Source of the DNA: PRO6 sp035565775 | GTDB lineage: Bacteria > Pseudomonadota > Alphaproteobacteria > Rhizobiales > Xanthobacteraceae | Length of the DNA: 64,000 nucleotides | Reading direction: 5' to 3' | Assembly (NCBI GenBank): GCA_035565775.1 | Contig: DATMRW010000008.1 | Location: 62,001 to 126,000 of the forward strand | In this document: positions 28,667-37,818 of the stretch, piece after piece | Layout of the letters: each line of letters begins with the position of its first letter | How positions within the stretch are numbered: the stretch's first letter is position 1 | The notes under the pieces: model-generated | The model's database searches: none | Told to the model about the DNA's origin: nothing | Seen by the model: only the letters and a program-made list of their open reading frames with translations | Translations under genes and position numbers: made by a program

Positions 28667-30313
28667 TCAGGCCGGAAGCGCCCGGTCCAGCAGCGCCTGC
28701 GCCTCCGCCTGCGACAGCTCGGCCGCGCCGTAGAAGCCGCCGTGGCCGCCGGTGAGCCGCGTCTGCGCGAACAGTTCGGCGTGAGCCGGATAGACGGCGT
28801 TGAGCGCGGCGGCGGCCGCGAGCAAGGCCAGCCGCTCGACCGCAAGCCGGGCCAGCCGTTCGCTGTCGGGCCGTTGGAAAGCCGCGCCGATGAACTGCAC
28901 GGCCTCGGTCGCACCCGGCAGTCCCCGCGTCGCCCCGGCGAGCGACTGCAGCACGGCGACCGCTGCCTCGCCCTCGCGCGACAGCGCGCGCAGCACATCG
29001 AGGCACATCACGTTGCCAGAACCTTCCCAAATCGCATTGACCGGCGCCTCGCGATAGTGCCGCGCCAAAATGCCCTCCTCGACGTAGCCGTTGCCGCCAA
29101 GGCACTCCATCGCCTCATAGAGGAAGCCGGGCGCGCTTTTGCAGGTCCAGTATTTCACCACCGGCGTGAGCAGCCGCATGTAGGCCGCCTCGCCCGCGTC
29201 GTGCGGGGTGCGGTCGAACGCGCGGCACAGCCGCATCACCAGCGCGGTGGAGGCTTCCGAGTGCAGCGCCATGTCCGCAAGGACGCTCTGCATCAGCGGC
29301 TGGTCGGCGAGATGCCGCTGAAACACGCTGCGATGGCGGGCATGGTTGAGCGCATGCGCAAGCCCCGAGCGCATCAGCCCGGCGGAGGCGATGGCGCAAT
29401 CCTGCCGCGTCAGCTGAACCATCTGGATGATGGTGCGGATGCCGCGGCCTTCCTCCCCGATCAGCCGCGCATAGGCGCCGTGGAATTCGACCTCCGACGA
29501 GGCATTGGAGCGGTTGCCGAGCTTGTCCTTGAGGCGCTGGAAGCGGAGCTCGTTGACGCTGCCGTCGGGCTTGAAGCGCGGCAGGAAGAAGCACGACAGC
29601 CCGCCTTCGGCCTGCGCCAGCACGAGGAAGGCGTCGCACATCGGCGCCGACATGAACCATTTGTGACCGATGATGCGATAGGCATCCCCGACCCGCTCGG
29701 CGCGGGTCGCGTTGGCCCGCACGTCAGTGCCGCCCTGTTTCTCGGTCATGCCCATGCCGAGGGTCATGCCGCGCTTGCCCCACCACGGGGCGAAGGACGG
29801 ATCGTAGGAGCGCGTGCCGATCACCGGCATCAGTTCGGCCAAAAGATCCGGCTGCACGGCCAGCGCCGCCACCGAAGCTCGCGTCATCGTGATCGGGCAC
29901 AGATGCCCGGTCTCGACCTGCGAGGCGATGTAAAACCTTGCAGCGCGCACCACCTCGGATGCGCCGCCCGCCGACGCCCCGGCCGCCGTCCAGGTCGAGT
30001 TGTGGATCCCGGCATGGGCGCTGTGCGCCATCAATTCGTGATAGGCCGGGTGAAACTCCACCTCGTCGCGGCGAAACCCGCGGGCATCATAGAGCTTGAG
30101 TTTTGGGGTGTTTTCGTTGGCGATCCGGCCCCGCTCGGCCATCGCGGCCGATCCCCAGTGCCGGCCGAATTCGGCGAGTTCGGCGGCGCTCGCCTCGCCG
30201 CCATTCTTGGCCACCGCCTCGGCCAGCGGGCGGTCCAGCGAAAACAGATCGATATCGACAAACGGCGGCGACTGATTGAGCACTTCGTGGGTGGCAGGCA
30301 AAGCGTCGCTCAT
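28667..30313 (-). CDS. AidB-like acyl-CoA dehydrogenase
   Basis: A 548-residue flavoprotein of the acyl-CoA dehydrogenase superfamily, close to AidB, which is linked to protection from alkylating agents. It has the long AidB-type N-terminus (QSPPFVDIDLFSLDRPLAEA), MGMTEKQGGTDVRANAT in the FAD-binding middle domain, GHKWFMSAPMCDAFLVLAQ, and the C-terminal bundle with CLGGNGYVEEGILARHYREA and WEGSGNVMCLDVLRA. The ATG at 30313 has a GGAGGAACGAA site; the longer frame overlaps the pyrB promoter region. Substrate is unknown. Confidence 0.92.
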   Translation of the reverse strand: MSDALPATHEVLNQSPPFVDIDLFSLDRPLAEAVAKNGGEASAAELAEFGRHWGSAAMAERGRIANENTPKLKLYDARGFRRDEVEFHPAYHELMAHSAHAGIHNSTWTAAGASAGGASEVVRAARFYIASQVETGHLCPITMTRASVAALAVQPDLLAELMPVIGTRSYDPSFAPWWGKRGMTLGMGMTEKQGGTDVRANATRAERVGDAYRIIGHKWFMSAPMCDAFLVLAQAEGGLSCFFLPRFKPDGSVNELRFQRLKDKLGNRSNASSEVEFHGAYARLIGEEGRGIRTIIQMVQLTRQDCAIASAGLMRSGLAHALNHARHRSVFQRHLADQPLMQSVLADMALHSEASTALVMRLCRAFDRTPHDAGEAAYMRLLTPVVKYWTCKSAPGFLYEAMECLGGNGYVEEGILARHYREAPVNAIWEGSGNVMCLDVLRALSREGEAAVAVLQSLAGATRGLPGATEAVQFIGAAFQRPDSERLARLAVERLALLAAAAALNAVYPAHAELFAQTRLTGGHGGFYGAAELSQAEAQALLDRALPA

Positions 30314-30531
30314 TTCGTTCCTCCGTTTTCTTTGCTTCAGCTTAGACCAATCTTGGCTGTTTCCGCCAATGTCCCGGCCCGTTCCGGCGAGATCGTAGAC
30401 CAAGGTTCCATCGCCCCGGAAACCGGCCTGCCACAAGCGGGGGATAAGTCCGACGGGGCAATCGCGCTCGGGCCGGCCGTGCCATAACGGTCTTGCCCCG
30501 CTTTCCACGTCTCTCTATAGCTTTCGCTTTA

Positions 30532-31485
30532 ATGACACCTGCCTCAAAATCCTCATTTGTCCTCAGCCAGCGGCACCTGCTTGGCATCGATGGGCTATCC
30601 GAAGCCGACATCACCGGCCTGCTCAACCTTGCGGAAGAGTATGTCGAGCTGAATCGGCAGGTCGACAAAAAGCGCTCGATCCTGCGCGGCCTCACCCAGG
30701 TCAACCTGTTCTTCGAGGCCTCGACCCGAACCCAGTCGTCGTTCGAGATCGCCGGCAAGCGCCTCGGCGCGGACGTCGTCAACATGTCGGTGGCCTCGTC
30801 CTCGATCCGCAAGGGCGAGACGCTGATGGACACCGCCATCACCCTCAACGCCATGCACCCGGATATTTTGGTGGTCCGCCATCAGGCCTCCGGCGCGGTC
30901 GAACTGCTGGCGCGCAAGGTGGACGGCGCGGTGATCAACGCCGGCGACGGCTCGCACGAGCACCCGACCCAGGCGCTGCTCGATGCCCTGACCATCCGCC
31001 GCAACAAGGGACGCATCGCCGGGCTGACGATCGCAATCTGCGGCGACGTGCTGCATTCGCGCGTTGCACGCTCCAACATCCTGCTGCTCGGCATCATGGG
31101 CGCGCGCGTGCGCGTGGTGGCGCCCTCCACCCTCTTGCCGCCCGGCATCGAGCGGATGGGCGTGGAAGTGTTTCGCAACATGCGCGACGGCCTCGAAGGT
31201 GCCGACATCGTCATGATGCTGCGCCTGCAGCGCGAGCGCATGAGCGGATCGTTCGTGCCTTCCAGCGGCGAATATTTTCAGTTCTACGGCCTCGACCAGA
31301 AGAAGCTCGGCTATGCCAAGCCCGATGTGCTGGTGATGCATCCCGGCCCGATGAATCGCGGCGTCGAGATCGACTCCCTCGTCGCCGACGGCTCCCAGTC
31401 GCTGATCCGCGAGCAGGTCGAAATGGGAGTTGCGGTCCGGATGGCCGTTCTCGACGCCCTTGCCCGAAACCTGCCGAATGCGTGA
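30532..31485 (+). CDS. pyrB: Aspartate carbamoyltransferase catalytic subunit
   Basis: A 317-residue enzyme that joins carbamoyl phosphate and aspartate in pyrimidine synthesis. The carbamoyl-phosphate loop FFEASTRTQSSFEIA, the GDGSHEHPTQALLDA segment and the VMHPGPMNRGVEI loop are present. The ATG at 30532 fits the family length. It is followed within a few bases by a dihydroorotase-like gene, with which its product probably forms a complex. Confidence 0.97.
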   Translation: MTPASKSSFVLSQRHLLGIDGLSEADITGLLNLAEEYVELNRQVDKKRSILRGLTQVNLFFEASTRTQSSFEIAGKRLGADVVNMSVASSSIRKGETLMDTAITLNAMHPDILVVRHQASGAVELLARKVDGAVINAGDGSHEHPTQALLDALTIRRNKGRIAGLTIAICGDVLHSRVARSNILLLGIMGARVRVVAPSTLLPPGIERMGVEVFRNMRDGLEGADIVMMLRLQRERMSGSFVPSSGEYFQFYGLDQKKLGYAKPDVLVMHPGPMNRGVEIDSLVADGSQSLIREQVEMGVAVRMAVLDALARNLPNA

Positions 31486-31489
31486 CGCC

Positions 31490-32788
31490 ATGCAAACACA
31501 TCATCGTCCGCTTCTGCTCAAAAATGCCCGCCTGATCGATCCGTCCCGCAATCTCGATGCGCCGGGCGATCTTTTGATCATCGACGGCGTGATCAAGGAC
31601 GCCGGCCACGGGATCGGCGCGGCCGGTGTGCCGGACGGCACCGAGGTGATCGATTGCGCCGGAAAAGTTCTCGCTCCGGGCCTGATCGACATGCGGGCCT
31701 TCGTCGGCGAGCCGGGCGCGAGCTATCGCGAAACGCTGGCCACCGCGAGCGAGGCAGCCGCCGCCGGCGGCATCACCACCGTCATCTGCCAGCCCAACAC
31801 CTCGCCGGTGATCGACAATTCGGCGACCGTCGACTTCGTGCTGCGCCGCGCCCGCGACACCGCAATCGTCAACGTTCACCCGATGGCCGCGCTGACCAAG
31901 GGCATGCGCGGCGAGGAAATGACCGAATTCGGCCTGCTGACCGCGGCGGGCGCGGTCGCCTTCACCGACGTCACCAGCGTGATGAACACGCAGGTGATGC
32001 GCCGGGCGCTGACCTATGCCCGCGATTTCGACGCGCTGATCGTCCACCACACCGAAGACCCGCACCTCGTCGGCGAAGGCGTGATGAACGAGGGCGAGCT
32101 GGCCTCGCGGCTCGGCCTCACCGGCGTTCCGACCGCCGCCGAGACCATCGTGCTCGAACGCGACATGCGTCTCGTCGCGCTCACGGGCGGGCGCTATCAT
32201 GCCGCCTCGCTGACCTGCGCCGCCTCGCTGGAGATTTTGCAGCGCGCGCGCGAGGCCGGCCTTGCCGTCAGCGCCTCGGTGTCGATCAATCACCTGAGCC
32301 TCAACGAAATCGACATCGGCCCCTACCGCACCTTCCTCAAGCTATCGCCGCCGCTGCGCACCGAGGACGACCGGGTCGCGCTGATTGAAGCGGTCGCTTC
32401 CGGGCTGATCGACGTCGTGATGTCGGATCACAATCCGCAGGACGTCGAGACCAAGCGCCTGCCCTTCGCGGAAGCTGCCCCCGGCGCGATCGGCCTTGAA
32501 ACGATGCTCGCCGCCGGCCTGCGGCTGGTTGCCAACGAGCAGATCGAACTGATGACCCTGATCCGGGCGATGTCGACCCGGCCGGCCGAACTGCTGCGCC
32601 TGCCCGGCGGCACGCTGAAAGCCGGCGCACCGGCCGATCTGATCGTGATCGATCTCGACGTGCCGTGGCTGCTCGATCCGGCGCAGCTGCGCTCGAAGTG
32701 CAAGAACACGCCGTTCGACGAAGCCCGCTTCACCGGCCGGGTGGTTCGCACTATCGTCGGCGGACGCACCGTTCACGAGCACCTGTGA
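31490..32788 (+). CDS. Dihydroorotase-like protein lacking the HxH metal motif (PyrC', pseudo-dihydroorotase)
   Basis: A 432-residue amidohydrolase-fold protein of the class I dihydroorotase family (GKVLAPGLIDMRA, TTVICQPNTSPVIDN, VHPMAALTKGMRGEEM, HHTEDPHLVGEG, NHLSLNEIDIGPY, SDHNPQDVETKRLPF). The D-x-H-x-H motif that holds the zinc pair reads D-M-R-A-F at residues 67-71, so catalysis is doubtful. Inactive dihydroorotases next to pyrB are known in Pseudomonas, where they build and stabilise the transcarbamoylase complex; I infer the same here and expect a true pyrC elsewhere. ATG 31478 is a possible alternative start overlapping pyrB. Confidence 0.88.
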   Translation: MQTHHRPLLLKNARLIDPSRNLDAPGDLLIIDGVIKDAGHGIGAAGVPDGTEVIDCAGKVLAPGLIDMRAFVGEPGASYRETLATASEAAAAGGITTVICQPNTSPVIDNSATVDFVLRRARDTAIVNVHPMAALTKGMRGEEMTEFGLLTAAGAVAFTDVTSVMNTQVMRRALTYARDFDALIVHHTEDPHLVGEGVMNEGELASRLGLTGVPTAAETIVLERDMRLVALTGGRYHAASLTCAASLEILQRAREAGLAVSASVSINHLSLNEIDIGPYRTFLKLSPPLRTEDDRVALIEAVASGLIDVVMSDHNPQDVETKRLPFAEAAPGAIGLETMLAAGLRLVANEQIELMTLIRAMSTRPAELLRLPGGTLKAGAPADLIVIDLDVPWLLDPAQLRSKCKNTPFDEARFTGRVVRTIVGGRTVHEHL

Positions 32789-32794
32789 GGGCGG

Positions 32795-33400
32795 ATGACC
32801 AGCCAGTTCATCATCGCACTTCTGATCGGCTATCTTTGCGGATCGATCCCCTTCGGGCTGATCCTGACGAAACTCGCCGGCACGCAGGACCTGCGCCAGA
32901 TCGGCTCCGGCAACATCGGCGCGACCAACGTGCTGCGCACCGGCCGCAAGGGGCTCGCCGCCGCGACCCTGATCGGCGACATGCTCAAGGGCACCGTTGC
33001 CGTGGTGATCGGCCAGTGGCTCGGCGGCACTGAGGCGGCGATGGCCGCCGCCTTTGCCGCCTTCGTCGGCCACCTGTTTCCGGTCTGGCTGAAATTCAAG
33101 GGCGGCAAAGGGGTTGCGACCTATATCGGCGTCCTCCTCGGCCTCCTGTGGCCGATGGCGTTTGCCTTCGGCGCGATCTGGCTCGCGGTGGCATGGCTGT
33201 CGCGCTATTCCTCGCTCTCGGCGCTGGTCGCAAGCCTGCTGACGCCGCCGCTCCTGTGGCTCGTCGGCCGCGCCGACCTCGCCTCGCTGTTCGCGCTGCT
33301 CACGGTGCTGCTGTGGTTCATGCACCGCGGCAACATCGCCCGCCTCATCGACCGCACCGAAGGTAAAATCGGCGCAAAGTCCGGAGCCGGTTCCAATTGA
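32795..33400 (+). CDS. plsY: Acyl-phosphate glycerol-3-phosphate acyltransferase
   Basis: A 201-residue integral membrane enzyme that makes lysophosphatidate from acyl phosphate and glycerol 3-phosphate, the first step of phospholipid synthesis. Motifs: LICGYLCGSIPFGLI-type start (GYLCGSIPFGLILTK), the GSGNIGATNVLRTGRKG motif, GHLFPVWLKFKGGKGVATYIG and RYSSLSAL. Five or more hydrophobic segments. It begins seven bases after the upstream stop, in one transcript with pyrB. Confidence 0.95.
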   Translation: MTSQFIIALLIGYLCGSIPFGLILTKLAGTQDLRQIGSGNIGATNVLRTGRKGLAAATLIGDMLKGTVAVVIGQWLGGTEAAMAAAFAAFVGHLFPVWLKFKGGKGVATYIGVLLGLLWPMAFAFGAIWLAVAWLSRYSSLSALVASLLTPPLLWLVGRADLASLFALLTVLLWFMHRGNIARLIDRTEGKIGAKSGAGSN

Positions 33401-33502
33401 GGTTGTAACCGCCCGGCAGTTGGGCAATGCTTCCGCCGATCGAACCCGCGTTTTTGTGCGGGACCGGACGATTTGGCGCATCGGCATTGGCCAGGGGGCG
33501 GC

Positions 33503-34630
33503 GTGGCGTCGGATTCGGGATCAGGCCTCAAGCTGACCGACGCGCAGCGGCTCGACTGGCTGCGCCTGATCCGCAGCGACAATATCGGCCCGCGGACCTT
33601 CCGATCGCTCATCAATCATTCCGGCGGCGCACGTAAAGCGCTCGAGCGCCTGCCCGAACTGGCGCGCCGCGGCGGCGCAGCCCGGCCGATGCGGATCTGC
33701 TCGCATGCCGAAGCCGAGGCCGAACTGGCGGCGTGCGAAAAACTCGGCGTGAGCATGGTCGCCCCCGGCGAGCCGGGCTATCCGCCGCGCCTCGCGCGCA
33801 TCGACGACGCTCCGCCCCTCCTCGCCCTCCGTGGCAGCAAGTCCGCGTCGATGCGGCCGATGATCGCCATCGTCGGTTCACGCAACGCCTCCGGCGGCGG
33901 CATCAAACTGTCGGCGTCGCTGGCGCGCGATCTCGGCGAAGCCGGTTTCATCATCGTGTCGGGCCTTGCCCGCGGCATCGATCAATCCGCACATGCTGCA
34001 AGTAAATCGACCGGCACGGTTGCGGTCCTCGCCGGCGGGCACGACCGCGTCTACCCGTCCGAGCATACATCGCTGCTGCAAAACATTTTGGACGCGGGCG
34101 GCAGCGCGATCTCCGAAATGCCGATGGGCCACACCCCGCGCGGGCGGGATTTTCCGCGTCGCAACCGGCTGATTTCCGGGGCCGCCCTCGGCGTCGTGGT
34201 GGTCGAGGCGGCCCACCGTTCCGGCTCGCTGATCACCGCACGCTTGGCCAACGAGCAGGGGCGCGAAGTCTTCGCCGTGCCGGGATCGCCGCTCGATCCC
34301 CGCGCCGCAGGCACAAACCACCTTATCAAGCAGGGCGCGACCCTGATCACGGAGCCGGCCGACGTTCTCGAGACGTTGCAGCCGATGCTGGATCGCCCGA
34401 TCGAGATCGACGCCAGCGAACCGGAGAGCGGTCTTTTCGACGGCAGCGAGCCGCAGACGGGTGAGCGGGCGCGCATCATTGACCTGCTCAGCCCCGTCCC
34501 GATTGCCATCGACGACATTATCAGAATGGCGAAGGCATCCGCGCCGGTAACCCGGACGGTCCTCCTCGAGCTCGAGCTTGCCGGTCGGCTGGAGCGTCAC
34601 CGCTCCGGAACGGTCGCCCTCCTTTTCTGA
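33503..34630 (+). CDS. dprA: DNA processing protein DprA
   Basis: A 375-residue RecA loader for single-stranded DNA taken up in transformation. A SAM-like N-terminus is followed by the Rossmann-like core: IAIVGSRNASGGGI, SGLARGIDQSAHAAS, VLAGGHDRVYPSEH, FPRRNRLISGAALGVVVVEA, SGSLITARLANEQGREVFAV and GTNHLIKQGA. The last 60 residues form the DprA winged helix. GTG 33503 has an AGGGGGCGGC leader and is preferred to TTG 33473. Its end overlaps the convergent small gene by 34 bases. Confidence 0.93.
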   Translation: MASDSGSGLKLTDAQRLDWLRLIRSDNIGPRTFRSLINHSGGARKALERLPELARRGGAARPMRICSHAEAEAELAACEKLGVSMVAPGEPGYPPRLARIDDAPPLLALRGSKSASMRPMIAIVGSRNASGGGIKLSASLARDLGEAGFIIVSGLARGIDQSAHAASKSTGTVAVLAGGHDRVYPSEHTSLLQNILDAGGSAISEMPMGHTPRGRDFPRRNRLISGAALGVVVVEAAHRSGSLITARLANEQGREVFAVPGSPLDPRAAGTNHLIKQGATLITEPADVLETLQPMLDRPIEIDASEPESGLFDGSEPQTGERARIIDLLSPVPIAIDDIIRMAKASAPVTRTVLLELELAGRLERHRSGTVALLF

Positions 34631-34860
34631 GGCGCCGAAAATCTGCGGACGAGGTCCTCGGCCTCGAGTATCGCCATGTCGAGCAGATAGCCCAGCGTGC
34701 CGAGCCTGTGGCGATGTGCGATTTTCGATAGATTGCTCAGCGTCTCAAATGAAAACTGCGCTGCTTCGAGAGCCACCCCATCGGCCCCGCGCCCCGCCGG
34801 CGATGGGCCTTCTTCGGAATCCTTTGAGGATCTCACCTTCCGTCGATTGGCCTGTCTCAC
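34597..34860 (-). CDS. Small helical hypothetical protein convergent with dprA
   Basis: An 87-residue protein with a basic start (RQANRRKVRSSKDSEEGPSP) and a helical second half (AAQFSFETLSNLSKIAHRHR, TLGYLLDMAILEAEDLVRRF). GTG 34860 follows a strong GGGAGGGAGAAG site. The gene ends inside the last codons of dprA on the opposite strand. Family not recognised. Confidence 0.5.
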   Translation of the reverse strand: MRQANRRKVRSSKDSEEGPSPAGRGADGVALEAAQFSFETLSNLSKIAHRHRLGTLGYLLDMAILEAEDLVRRFSAPQKRRATVPER

Positions 34861-34999
34861 CTTCTCCCTCCCGCGGCAAAACAAGAACACCCCAAGGTAA
34901 AATAAGGGGATACGGAAAGTTTGCAACCTAAAGTAGATCAACATAACGACACACAATCATAACTGCACAAATCTTCGGGTGATATTGCTATCGCCCTGT

Positions 35000-35028
35000 T
35001 TGACAGCGTACACCTCATTACCCATGTT
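35000..35028 (+). promoter_or_regulatory. Predicted promoter of topA
   Basis: TTGACA (35000-35005), 17 bases, CATGTT (35023-35028), about 65 bases before the topA start. The consensus -35 and spacing make it a good sigma-70-type candidate. Confidence 0.55.
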
Positions 35029-35094
35029 CCGGCGACTATCACGCGCCGTGGGCCGTGGAACCACGGTACGTATTTCCTAAACCATTGGAACGTC

Positions 35095-37803
35095 ATGAAT
35101 ATCGTCATTGTCGAGTCGCCAGCTAAGGCCAAGACGATCAACAAGTATTTGGGCCCGTCCTATGAGGTCGTGGCTTCGTTCGGCCATGTCCGCGACCTTC
35201 CGGCAAAAAATGGCTCGGTCGATCCAGACGCTGACTTCCGGATGATTTGGGAAACTGATCCTAAGGCGGTCAGCCGGCTCAACGACATCGCGCGTGCCGT
35301 CAAAAGCGCCGACAAGCTCATTCTCGCCACCGACCCTGATCGCGAGGGCGAGGCGATCTCCTGGCACGTCCTGGAGGTGTTGAAGGAAAAACGCGCGCTG
35401 AAGGATCAGAAGATCGAGCGCGTCGTCTTCAACGCCATCACCCGTCAGGCCGTGACCGACGCGATGAAACACCCGCGCCAGCTCGATGGCGCGCTGGTCG
35501 ACGCCTATATGGCGCGCCGCGCCCTCGACTATCTCGTCGGCTTCACGCTCTCCCCGGTACTATGGCGCAAACTGCCCGGCGCGCGTTCTGCCGGCCGGGT
35601 CCAGTCGGTCGCGCTGCGGCTGGTTTCCGACCGCGAGCAGGAGATCGAGCAGTTCGTTCCGCGCGAGTACTGGTCGCTGATCGCGACCCTGGCGACGCCG
35701 CGCGCCGAGCAGTTCGAGGCGCGCCTCGTCGGCGCCGACGGCAAGAAAATCCAGCGGCTCGATATCGGCACCGGCGCCGAGGCGGAAGACTTCAAGCGCG
35801 CCCTCGAGACCGCGAACTTTATTGTAAGCGCGGTCGAGGCCAAGCCCGCGCGGCGCAACCCGCAGGCGCCCTTCACCACCTCGACGCTGCAGCAGGAAGC
35901 CAGCCGCAAGCTCGGCTTCGCCCCCGCCATCACCATGCGGATCGCCCAGCGTCTGTACGAGGGCATCGACATCGGCGGCGAGACCACCGGCCTCATTACC
36001 TATATGCGTACCGACGGCGTTCAGATCGCCGACGAGGCGATTGCCCAGGCCCGCAAGGTCATCGGCGACAAATACGGCAAGCGCTACGTGCCGAGCGCCC
36101 CGCGCCAGTATCAGACCAAGGCGAAGAACGCGCAGGAGGCCCACGAAGCCATCCGCCCGACGGATCTCGCCCGCCTGCCCGCCGATCTGGTCAAGCGCCT
36201 CGATCCCGATCAGGCCAAGCTGTACGAGCTGATCTGGACCCGCACCATCGCCAGCCAGATGGAAGCGGCGGAGCTCGAGCGCACCACGGTCGACATCACC
36301 GCCAAGGCGGGCGACCGCGTGCTCGAACTGCGCGCCACCGGCCAGGTCGTGAAGTTCGACGGCTTCCTCGCGCTCTACAGCGAAGGCCGCGACGACGATG
36401 CGGACGACGACGAGAACCGCCGCCTGCCGATGATGAGCCAGGGCGAAAACCTCAAGCGCGAGGCGCTGAAGGTGACCCAGCACTTCACTGAGCCGCCGCC
36501 GCGCTTTTCGGAGGCTTCGCTCGTCAAACGCATGGAAGAACTCGGCATCGGCCGGCCTTCGACCTATGCGTCGATCCTGCAGGTGCTCAAGGATCGCGGT
36601 TACGTCAAGCTCGACAAGCGGCGCCTGCACGCGGAGGACAAGGGGCGCGTCGTCATCGCCTTCCTTCGCAACTTCTTCGCCCGCTATGTCGAGTACGATT
36701 TCACGGCCGATCTCGAAGACCAGCTCGATCGCATCTCGAACAACGAGATCGACTGGCGGCAGGTGCTGAAGGATTTTTGGAGCGACTTCATCGGCGCAGT
36801 CGACGGCATCAAGGATCTGCGCGTCGCCGAAGTGCTCGACGTGCTCGACGAGATGCTCGGCCCGCACATCTATCCGCCGCGCGAGGACGGCGGCGATCCG
36901 CGCCAGTGCCCAAGCTGCGGCACCGGGCGGCTCAACCTGAAGGCCGGCAAGTTCGGCGCTTTCGTCGGCTGCTCGAACTATCCCGAGTGCCGCTACACCC
37001 GCCCGCTCGCCTCCGGCAGCGAAGCGGACACCGGCGACCGCGTGCTCGGAAAGGATCCCGACACCGGCCTCGAGGTGGCAGTGAAATCGGGCCGCTTCGG
37101 CCCCTATATCCAGCTCGGCGAAGCCAAGGACATGCCCGAGGGCGAGAAGCCCAAGCGTGCCGGCATTCCCAAGGGCACCTCGCCCAGCGATGTCGATCTC
37201 GACCTCGCGCTGAACCTGTTGTCGCTGCCGCGCATCGTCGGCGTGCATCCGGAGGATGGCGAGCCGATCAAGGCCGGCCTCGGACGGTTCGGGCCCTACG
37301 TGCAGCACGGGAAAACCTATGCCAGCCTCGAGGCCGGCGACGAGGTGTTTTCGGTCGGCATCAACCGCGCGGTGACGCTGATCGCCGAAAAGCTCGCCAA
37401 GGGTCCGGGCCGCGGCCGCGCCAAGGCCGATCCGGGCAAAATCATCGGCGACCATCCGGCCCACGGCCCGATCGGCGTGAAGAACGGCCGCTACGGCGCC
37501 TATGTGACGGCGGGCGGCATCAACGCCACCCTGCCGGCCGAAACATCGCCGGAAACGGTCACGCTCGAACAGGCAATTGCGCTGATCGACGCCCGCGCGG
37601 CCAAGGGCGGCAAGGCGAAGGCCCCGGCGAAAAAGGCGGTTGCCAAGAAGGCTGTGGCCAAAACAACCGTTGCCAAGAAAGCCGTTGCCAAAAAGGCTGT
37701 CGCGAAAAAAGCTCCGGCGAAGAAGGCCGCGGCCAAAAAGGCTCCCGCCAAGAAGGCGGCAAGCACCTCGGCCAAGAAGGCCGTTAGCGAAGCAGGCGAA
37801 TAA
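35095..37803 (+). CDS. topA: DNA topoisomerase I
   Basis: A 902-residue type IA topoisomerase that relaxes negative supercoils. The TOPRIM domain opens the protein (VESPAKAKTINKYL, LATDPDREGEAISWHV), the DNA gate carries the active tyrosine in GLITYMRTDGVQI, and the FTEPPPRFSEASLVKRMEEL and GRPSTYASIL segments follow. One C4 zinc finger (CPSCG, CSNYPEC) is at about residue 603-625, then topoisomerase C-terminal repeats (FGPYVQ, GRYGAYVTAGG). The tail of about 65 residues is lysine/alanine-rich, like the H1-like protein in this window, and should bind DNA. It heads the topA-rnr unit. Confidence 0.97.
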   Translation: MNIVIVESPAKAKTINKYLGPSYEVVASFGHVRDLPAKNGSVDPDADFRMIWETDPKAVSRLNDIARAVKSADKLILATDPDREGEAISWHVLEVLKEKRALKDQKIERVVFNAITRQAVTDAMKHPRQLDGALVDAYMARRALDYLVGFTLSPVLWRKLPGARSAGRVQSVALRLVSDREQEIEQFVPREYWSLIATLATPRAEQFEARLVGADGKKIQRLDIGTGAEAEDFKRALETANFIVSAVEAKPARRNPQAPFTTSTLQQEASRKLGFAPAITMRIAQRLYEGIDIGGETTGLITYMRTDGVQIADEAIAQARKVIGDKYGKRYVPSAPRQYQTKAKNAQEAHEAIRPTDLARLPADLVKRLDPDQAKLYELIWTRTIASQMEAAELERTTVDITAKAGDRVLELRATGQVVKFDGFLALYSEGRDDDADDDENRRLPMMSQGENLKREALKVTQHFTEPPPRFSEASLVKRMEELGIGRPSTYASILQVLKDRGYVKLDKRRLHAEDKGRVVIAFLRNFFARYVEYDFTADLEDQLDRISNNEIDWRQVLKDFWSDFIGAVDGIKDLRVAEVLDVLDEMLGPHIYPPREDGGDPRQCPSCGTGRLNLKAGKFGAFVGCSNYPECRYTRPLASGSEADTGDRVLGKDPDTGLEVAVKSGRFGPYIQLGEAKDMPEGEKPKRAGIPKGTSPSDVDLDLALNLLSLPRIVGVHPEDGEPIKAGLGRFGPYVQHGKTYASLEAGDEVFSVGINRAVTLIAEKLAKGPGRGRAKADPGKIIGDHPAHGPIGVKNGRYGAYVTAGGINATLPAETSPETVTLEQAIALIDARAAKGGKAKAPAKKAVAKKAVAKTTVAKKAVAKKAVAKKAPAKKAAAKKAPAKKAASTSAKKAVSEAGE

Positions 37804-37818
37804 GGTGAACGGAACGAC

